From Cellvibrionaceae bacterium (GTDB taxonomy: Bacteria > Pseudomonadota > Gammaproteobacteria > Pseudomonadales > Cellvibrionaceae): a DNA stretch of 64,000 nt. Positions 58,359 through 64,000 of the stretch are shown here, piece by piece. The stretch lies in assembly GCA_024707385.1 (NCBI GenBank), contig JANPZW010000002.1, positions 1 to 64,000 on the forward strand. The letters run 5' to 3'. The notes beneath the pieces are model-generated. The model made no database searches. It was not told where the DNA came from and saw only the letters and a program-made list of their open reading frames with translations. A program made the position numbers and the translations under genes. The stretch's first letter is position 1. Each line of letters opens with the position of its first letter.

Positions 58359-60183
58359 ATGTCCCTTCGCCCCACCGTCGATTTCCTTCTCGACGACTGG
58401 CTCGGGGTCGAATCCCTGAACCAGCGCGAGCGCTTCGCCGACCACAGCCGCGAAACCTTCGACGCCGTGCTCGACACCTGCGAGCGCATCGCGCGCGAGA
58501 AGTACGCGCCCTTCAACCGCACGGTGGACACGCAGGAGCCGCACTTCGACGGCGAGCAGGTGGTCCTGCCGCAGGCCACGCATGACGCGCAGAAGGCCTA
58601 CGCCGAGAGCGGCATGCTCAGCGCCGCGCAAGACTATGAGATCGGTGGCATGCAGCTGCCGTACTCCGTGGAGGCGGCGGCCAACGCCTTCTTCGCCATG
58701 GCCTCGGTCAGCATCGGCAGCGGCATGCTCACCACGGGCAACGCCAACCTGTTGATGGCGCATGGCACCGAGGCGCAGAAGCGTGTGTTCGCGCTCAACG
58801 AGTTTTTCGGCCGCTGGTCCGGCACCATGTGCCTGAGCGAACCGCAGGCCGGCTCCAGCCTGAGCGACGTGGCCACGCGCGCCGTGCCCGACGGCGACGA
58901 CTACCTGAGCGACCCGCTGGGCCCGCGATTCCGGCTCAAGGGCAACAAGATGTGGATCCTCGGCCGGCGAGCACGAGCTGACGGAGAACATCATTCACCT
59001 GGTGCTGGCGAAGATTCCGGGGCCGGACGGCAAGCTGCCGCCGGGCGTCAAGGGCATCTCGCTGTTCGTGGTGCCCAAGAAGCTGGTGGACGCGGACGCG
59101 AAGCTGACCGGCGAGCGCAACGACGTGGCCCTGGCCGGCCTGAACCACAAGTGCGGCTGGCGCGGCACCACCAACACGCTGCTCAACTTTGGCGAAGGCA
59201 AGTTCCCCGCACGCGGCAGCGCGGGCGCCATCGGCTACCTCGTCGGCCAACCCGGCGAAGGCCTGCGCTTGCATGTTCCACATGATGAACGAGGCCCGCA
59301 TCGGCGTGGGCATGGCCGCCACCATGCTGGGCATGGCGGGCTACCACGCCAGCCTCGACTACGCGAAGAACCGCCCGCAAGGCCGGCCCGTGGGCCCCGA
59401 GGGGAAGGACCCATCGAGACCGCAGAGCGCATCATCGAACACGCCGACGTCAAGCGCATGCTGCTGGCGCAGAAGAGCTACTGCGAAGGCGCGCTGGCGC
59501 TGGAGCTGTACTGCGCGCGCCTGGTGGACGAGCAGCACACCGGCGCGGAGGATGCCGCCGACGAGGCGCGGCTGCTGCTGGAGGTGCTCACGCCCATCGC
59601 CAAGAGCTGGCCCAGCGAGTGGTGCCTGGAGGCCAACAGCCTGGCCATCCAGGTGCACGGCGGCTACGGCTACACGCGCGACTTCCCCGTGGAGCAGTAC
59701 TGGCGCGACAACCGCCTGAACATGATCCACGAGGGCACGCACGGCATCCAGGCCATGGACCTGCTGGGCCGCAAGGTGCTGATGGAGAACGGCCGCGGCC
59801 TGCAATTGCTGGCGCAGCGCATCAACGCCACCATCGAACGCGCCATGCACGTGCCTGACATGGCGGTCTACGGCAACGCCCTGGGCCAGGCCCTGGCGCA
59901 GGTGGGCGCGGCCACCAAGGCCGCCTGGGCCAGCGGCCACCCGGCGGAGGCCCTGGCCAACGCCGTGCCCTACCTGCAGGCCTTCGGCCACACCGTGCTG
60001 GCCTGGATCTGGCTCGACGTGGCGCTGGCCGCGCACGCCGCGCCCGAGAGCGCCGCGCGCACCGGCCGCCTGGGCGCCATGCGCTTCTTCTTCCACTACG
60101 AACTGCCGAAGATCGGCGCCTGGCTCGCCGTGGTGAGCCAGCGCGATGCGACCTGCGCGGCGCTGCCGGAAGAGGCGTTCTAG
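58359..60183 (+). CDS. Acyl-CoA dehydrogenase (three frameshifts)
   Basis: About 608 aa when joined over indels at 58958-58959, 59269-59270 and 59410-59412, each a one-base change that restores the family reading. Motifs: MSLRPTVDFLLDDWLGVE, CLSEPQAGSSLSDVATRA, KGNKMWI, FHMMNEARIGVGMAATMLGM, SLAIQVHGGYGYTRDFPVEQ, YWRDNRLNMIHEGTHGIQAM and an extra helical C-terminal domain typical of the long (about 600 aa) bacterial acyl-CoA dehydrogenases. FAD-dependent oxidation of acyl-CoA thioesters is expected. High G+C; part of the right-hand catabolic cluster. Confidence 0.88.
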
Positions 60184-60214
60184 GCTGGCGCGCCGTTCTT
60201 GGGCGCGCCAGCGT

Positions 60215-61902
60215 TCAGCGGTTGGTGCAGACGAAGGACGCCGCGGCGTTCACATCTCCCGCGCCGCGGTACCGTGGCCAGGCGGGGTACTCGCACAGCG
60301 GACGCTGGCGCCCGGGCACGCCCACCGTGTCGGTGGTGATCTGGTCCCGCGGCGCCGAGCCCCTTTCCACCCAGTTCTCCAGGGCTGTCAAGGAGTCCCA
60401 GGTGGCGTTGAACACCGTGCTCACCGCGTGCCCGTAGCCCGGCACCTCGTAGTACCGCACGAAGTCGTTCACCCGGGCCGCCCCCATCTGCGCCTGCAGA
60501 CGCTGGTAGTACTGCTCCGTGGCGCGGGCACTCACCAGAACGTCCGACACGCCGTGCGCGAGCAGCAGCTTGCCGCCTCGGGTGGCGAATGCGGTGAGGT
60601 CCGTGCCCACGTCGAGCATGGTGCTCAGCGCGCTGAAGCGGGACGCCCATGGGCCGGGGTTCTCCGGGTCCAGCGCCAGCGAATCGAAGGCCGGGTTGCG
60701 CGTGACACCGAGCTTGATCACCTGGTCGAGCTGCTTGGTGATGTAAGGCGCACCCGCGGGCACGGGCATGGCCGGCTGCTCGGTGCCCAGGTTGAGGAAG
60801 GTCTCGATCGGATGCACCGGCGACGAGCCGGCCGCAGCGCCCAGCGACGCGCCCCAGACGTTGTAGCCCGGGTAGCCGCTGGAGCCGCTGGCCAGGAAGA
60901 AGTTGAACCGTGTGGCCGTGTTCATGGTGTTGAGCGCGGCGATCTGCGCGTCGGACAAGCAGGCATCACCGGCCTCGGTGCCGCCGGTGCAGCGCAAGGG
61001 GGCGCCGGCGACCTGCGCCACGGCCGGGTCGAAGATGGCGTTGCACTGCGACTGGTGGCTCACCACGCCGTCGGCCACGCCGTCGATCAGGTCGCAGGTT
61101 TCCAGCACCGCGCGACGCAGCAGCGCGCGCTTGGCGGGGTTGGGGTAGGCGCCCGGTTGCGCCAGGGCCCGGCTGGCGCGGTGGCCCGCGAGCATGGCCG
61201 AGAGCTGGTTCCACGCCGGGTACCAGGCGATGATGCCGTCCCAGTCGCCCGGCCAGCGCTGCGCCAGCGAGAGCGCTTCGCGCCCGCCGGTGGATCCGCC
61301 GGCGAAGTACGCCTTCTTCGGCGCGCCCCGTCCGTAGTGCCGGCCGATCAGGAACACGGCCGCGTCGCGCGTCTTCTTGAGCGCCTCGCCACCGAAGTTG
61401 CGCTCTGCCTCTGCGTTCAGCAGGAACTGGCCGTCCAGCGACCCCGTGGCATTGGCCTGGTGACCCGAATCGCTGGCGAACGTGGCATAGCCGCGCCCCA
61501 GGGTGTGGGCTGGTCGGTCGGTCCCGCCGGCACGTTGCCCGCCACGTTGGGCACCGTGCCATTGAAGCCGCCACCGCCGAACATCATCGCCTTGCCGTTC
61601 CAGGCCACGGGCAGCACCACGCGGAAGGTGATGCGCGGGGCCAGCGGATCGACGGGGGCGATGGTGCCGGTGAGTCGGCAGTGCTCGGGTGTGGTGGACG
61701 CATTCGATCCCGCGGCCGGCACCACCACCGCCTCGCTGACCTGTGCGCCGCCGGTGGGCAGGCCGATGGCGCCCGCCGGGACGCTCAGCCCCTGCATCTG
61801 CGCGCAAGGCAGCGGCCGGGCGCGCGCCTGCTGGGCATGAAGGGCGGTGGCAGGCGCCAGCAGGACCACGAAACAGCTGCTCGCGACGAATCTTTTTCTC
61901 AT
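60215..61902 (-). CDS. Tannase/feruloyl esterase family hydrolase without the usual disulfide (one frameshift)
   Basis: About 562 aa after correcting one missing C at 61501-61503. Signal peptide: RFVASSCFVVLLAPATALHA. The alpha/beta hydrolase core has catalytic Ser in YFAGGSTGGREALSL, Asp in LLLAHGVSDVLVSA and His in EVPGYGHAVS. Family enzymes usually have a CS-D-HC motif with a disulfide joining the residues beside Ser and His; here both cysteines are replaced (GGS and GHA). The product is expected to be secreted to the periplasm and to cleave an aromatic or alkyl ester. GGAGA precedes the ATG at 61902. Confidence 0.85.
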
Positions 61903-61940
61903 CACTTCTGTCTCCTTCGTTGGGGGTGGAAAGGCCAGGC

Positions 61941-62696
61941 TTACAGGTCGTTCACGTACATGCGGTTCCAGGTGGGGCTGATGACGAGCTGGTTGATGCA
62001 AACGCCGGCAGGCAGCTCGGCGATGAAGCGGATGGTGTGTCCCAGGTCGTCGGGCTGCAGCATGCGCGAGCGCTCCTGCGCGGTGGGCGGCGAAGGCCGC
62101 GTGTCCAGGATGGGCGTGGCCACCTCGGCGGGGCACAGGCTGCAGGCGCGGATGCCGTTCACGCCGTCTTCCATGTTGATGGTCTCCGTCATCGCGACCA
62201 CGGCGTGCTTGCTGCCGTTGTAGGCGGGCCCGGTGAGCTTGGGGTGGTGCACACCGGCCCACGACGACACGTTGATGACCAGGCCGCTGCGTCGTGCGCG
62301 CATGGCGGGCAGCACGGCGTGCGTCGTGTAGAAGATGCTGTCCATGTTGGTCGCGATGACCTGGCGCCAGCCCTGCGCGGACTGGTCGCGCCAGAAGCGC
62401 TCGGGCGTGTTGGTGCCCGCGCAGTTCACCAGCACGTCCAGGCGGCCGCCGTGGCGCTGCAGCAGTTGCGAGGCCGCGTCCGCCACGGCCTGGGCATCGG
62501 TCACGTCCAGCGCCGCCACCTCGGCCAGGCCTCCGGCGGCGCGGATCTGTTCGGCCGCTGCCTCCAGCAAACCTGCGCGTCGCCCGGACAGCACCACCGT
62601 GGCGCCACCACCGGCCAGCGCGCGGGCCGCCGCCAGCCCGATGCCGGAGCCGGCCCCGGTGACCCAGGCCACCTGTCCTTGCAGGCCGGCGCTCAT
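61941..62696 (-). CDS. SDR-family oxidoreductase
   Basis: A 251-aa short-chain dehydrogenase: cofactor motif GAGSGIGL, NAG (LVNCAGT), catalytic Ser in INVSSWAGVH, YxxxK in YNGSKHAVVA. NAD(P)H-dependent alcohol or ketone conversion is expected. Its ATG overlaps the stop of the next SDR upstream (ATGA), so they are co-translated. Confidence 0.9.
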   Translation of the reverse strand: MSAGLQGQVAWVTGAGSGIGLAAARALAGGGATVVLSGRRAGLLEAAAEQIRAAGGLAEVAALDVTDAQAVADAASQLLQRHGGRLDVLVNCAGTNTPERFWRDQSAQGWRQVIATNMDSIFYTTHAVLPAMRARRSGLVINVSSWAGVHHPKLTGPAYNGSKHAVVAMTETINMEDGVNGIRACSLCPAEVATPILDTRPSPPTAQERSRMLQPDDLGHTIRFIAELPAGVCINQLVISPTWNRMYVNDL

Positions 62697-63595
62697 GCGG
62701 TACCTTCCACGGCGCGCTCGCCCAGTTTCAGCTCATGCGCGTACTGCTCCCAGCCCGACCCCGGAACACGTTCTCCGTCGCGGCTTCGGACCTCGGCCAG
62801 ACGCTGGCACAACTGCTCGCCGGCGCGGGCCTGGTCGGCGATGTGGATGCCCTGCGTCATGGTGATGTGCGCGGCCTCGAAGCTGCCCGCGCCGGCCAGC
62901 AGGATGGTGCGGTTGGGCGCGTCTTCGCAGACCAGGGGAATGAGGGCGGGGCTGACCTGTTCCGGCGTGAGCCGGGCCAGGGCCTCGGGCGGCAGGATGC
63001 CGTGCGTCATGCCGGTGGCGGCCGACGGGGCCAGGCAGTTGACGCGGATGTTGCGCTTGTCGCCCTCCAGCGCCAGCGTCTGCATCAGACCCACCAGCGC
63101 CATCTTGGCGGCACCGTAGTTGGCCTGGCCGAAGTTGCCGTACAGGCCCGAGGACGAGGTGGTCATGACGATGCGACCGTACTGCTGCTCCTGCATCTGC
63201 GGCCACACCGCCTTGGTGGCGTTGACGGCGCCCATGACGTGCACCTCCAGCACCAGGCGGAAGTCCTCCAGCGCCATCTTGGCGAAGGACTTGTCCCGCA
63301 GGATGCCCGCGTTGTTGATGAGGATGTCGATGCGGCCCCACGCGCTCATGGCCAGCTCGGCCATGTCCTGCATGTTGCCGGCCCGCGTGACGTCGCCCAG
63401 GTGCACCAGGGCCTCGCCGCCCCGGGCGCGGATGTCGGCCACCACGGCCTGCGCACCGGCGCCGCCATCGGGGCCGCCCAGGTCGTTGACGATCACGCGG
63501 GCGCCGTGGCGCGCCAGTTCCAGGGCATGGGCGCGGCCCAGGCCACCGCCGGCACCGGTGACGATGGCAACCCGTTCTTGAAGCAGTTTTTTCAT
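62693..63595 (-). CDS. SDR-family hydroxyacyl-CoA dehydrogenase-like protein
   Basis: A 300-aa SDR resembling the (3R)-hydroxyacyl-CoA dehydrogenase part of multifunctional enzyme 2: GAGGGLGRAHALELARHGAR, VNDLGGPDGG, INNAGILRDKSFAKM, TSSSGLYGNFGQANYGAAKM (Ser, Tyr, Lys), and VNCLAPSA. It is larger than classical SDRs and has a C-terminal extension. It probably acts on acyl-CoA intermediates together with the acyl-CoA dehydrogenase in the same cluster. Confidence 0.9.
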   Translation of the reverse strand: MKKLLQERVAIVTGAGGGLGRAHALELARHGARVIVNDLGGPDGGAGAQAVVADIRARGGEALVHLGDVTRAGNMQDMAELAMSAWGRIDILINNAGILRDKSFAKMALEDFRLVLEVHVMGAVNATKAVWPQMQEQQYGRIVMTTSSSGLYGNFGQANYGAAKMALVGLMQTLALEGDKRNIRVNCLAPSAATGMTHGILPPEALARLTPEQVSPALIPLVCEDAPNRTILLAGAGSFEAAHITMTQGIHIADQARAGEQLCQRLAEVRSRDGERVPGSGWEQYAHELKLGERAVEGTA

Positions 63596-63610
63596 GGTGT
63601 GTGAAGGTGG

Positions 63611-64000
63611 TCAGAAGTTGACGGCGTCGGCGCCCTTGAGCGCCAGCAGGGCACGGGCCTCGGCAGGTGTCGCGACCTCGAGGGACAGCTCGTCGAGAAC
63701 GCGGCGGATCTTGCGCACCTGCTCGGCGCAGCTGCTGGCCAACTGGCCTTTGCCCAGGTAGAGGCTGTCTTCCAGGCCCACGCGCACGTTGCCGCCCATC
63801 ACCGCGGCCATGGTCAGCAGCGGCATCTGGTGGCGCCCGGCGCCGAGCACGGAGAAGCGGTAGCCGTCACGGCCGAACAGGCGGTCGGCCGTGGTGCGCA
63901 TGGCGACGAGGTTCTCCGGGTCGGCGCCGAGGCCGCCGAGGATGCCGAAGATGCACTGCAGGAAGATGGGCCCCTCGATCAGGCCTTCGTCGCGGAAGTG
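63611..64000 (-). CDS. BKACE-family (3-keto-5-aminohexanoate cleavage type) protein, C-terminal part
   Basis: The gene runs off the right edge; about 129 C-terminal residues are seen. They include GPIFLQCIFGILGGLG, VLGAGRHQMPLL, GGNVRVGLEDSLYLGKG and VATPAEARALLAL, which are the end of the DUF849/BKACE fold. These Zn enzymes condense beta-keto acids with acetyl-CoA. It follows the SDR start by 15 nt upstream and probably belongs to the same operon. Confidence 0.85.
   Translation of the reverse strand, partial: HFRDEGLIEGPIFLQCIFGILGGLGADPENLVAMRTTADRLFGRDGYRFSVLGAGRHQMPLLTMAAVMGGNVRVGLEDSLYLGKGQLASSCAEQVRKIRRVLDELSLEVATPAEARALLALKGADAVNF

Noticed and set aside
60146..61840. 564-codon plus-strand frame opposite the tannase gene
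   Set aside because: High G+C removes stop codons on both strands. The minus-strand protein has clear hydrolase motifs; the plus-strand one is Arg/Gly-rich without any.
61743..63604. Long plus-strand frames opposite the two SDR genes
   Set aside because: Same cause: G+C-rich shadows of well conserved SDR proteins.

Overview
The window joins two different kinds of DNA. Positions 1 to about 58,305 have moderate G+C, short intergenic gaps and gammaproteobacterial-type genes: SulP transporter, YjdM, DUF2970, a BglX-like beta-glucosidase and a hybrid histidine kinase. From about 58,310 to 64,000 the DNA is strongly G+C-rich and carries a catabolic gene group typical of Burkholderiales/Comamonadaceae. 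The change happens inside the last domain of the beta-glucosidase gene, with no mobile element at the join, so a chimeric contig is the simplest explanation. Taxonomy here is judged from gene style only. I saw no rRNA, tRNA or CRISPR array.

Layout: 1-4 kb holds a spermidine-synthase-like fragment, yjdM, a DUF2970 gene, an NAD-dependent isocitrate-dehydrogenase-type gene and a SulP transporter with a small coupled partner. 4-8.7 kb is a Tn3-family transposon module: a ribbon-helix-helix regulator, a tyrosine recombinase in place of the usual serine resolvase, and an intact transposase. 8.7-9.5 kb is nearly empty. A LuxR-type regulator with a degenerate receiver follows at 9.5-10.2 kb.

The centre (52,847 down to 10,221, all on the minus strand, gaps at most tens of bases) is a very large extracellular contractile injection system (eCIS; Afp/PVC/MAC-like) operon. 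In order of transcription it encodes: DUF4255 tail terminator, an accessory protein, sheath 1, tube 1, a long sheath 2, tube 2, the Afp7-like tube/baseplate protein, a 56-aa protein, a gpD-like hub, an OB-fold/beta-helix spike, a conserved protein with a hydrophobic C-terminus, gp25, baseplate J, a tail protein I fusion, three related fibre/accessory proteins, an IPT-domain protein, a lipoprotein, the tape measure, an AAA+ ATPase and an HExxH protein. It ends in a cargo module: a giant effector of about 1,940 aa with a DUF4157 (eCIS core) domain, CxxC repeats, a hydrophobic core, a GIY-YIG-like nuclease domain and a Fis-like HTH. After it come a DUF4240-like protein, a pentapeptide-repeat protein, an internally duplicated protein and a protein of about 1,500 aa that fuses glycosyltransferase and polysaccharide pyruvyl transferase domains. 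The last three are not part of the textbook eCIS set and are the most novel part of the window.

Upstream of the eCIS are an exonuclease III-family gene, a PAS hybrid histidine kinase and a divergent GH3 beta-glucosidase. A perfect 22-bp palindrome lies in the eCIS leader.

Many genes are split by single-base indels, mostly in homopolymers (about 23 events, on both sides of the compositional join). Because the protein reading resumes cleanly in the neighbouring frame each time, I read these as sequencing errors and annotate the genes as joined.
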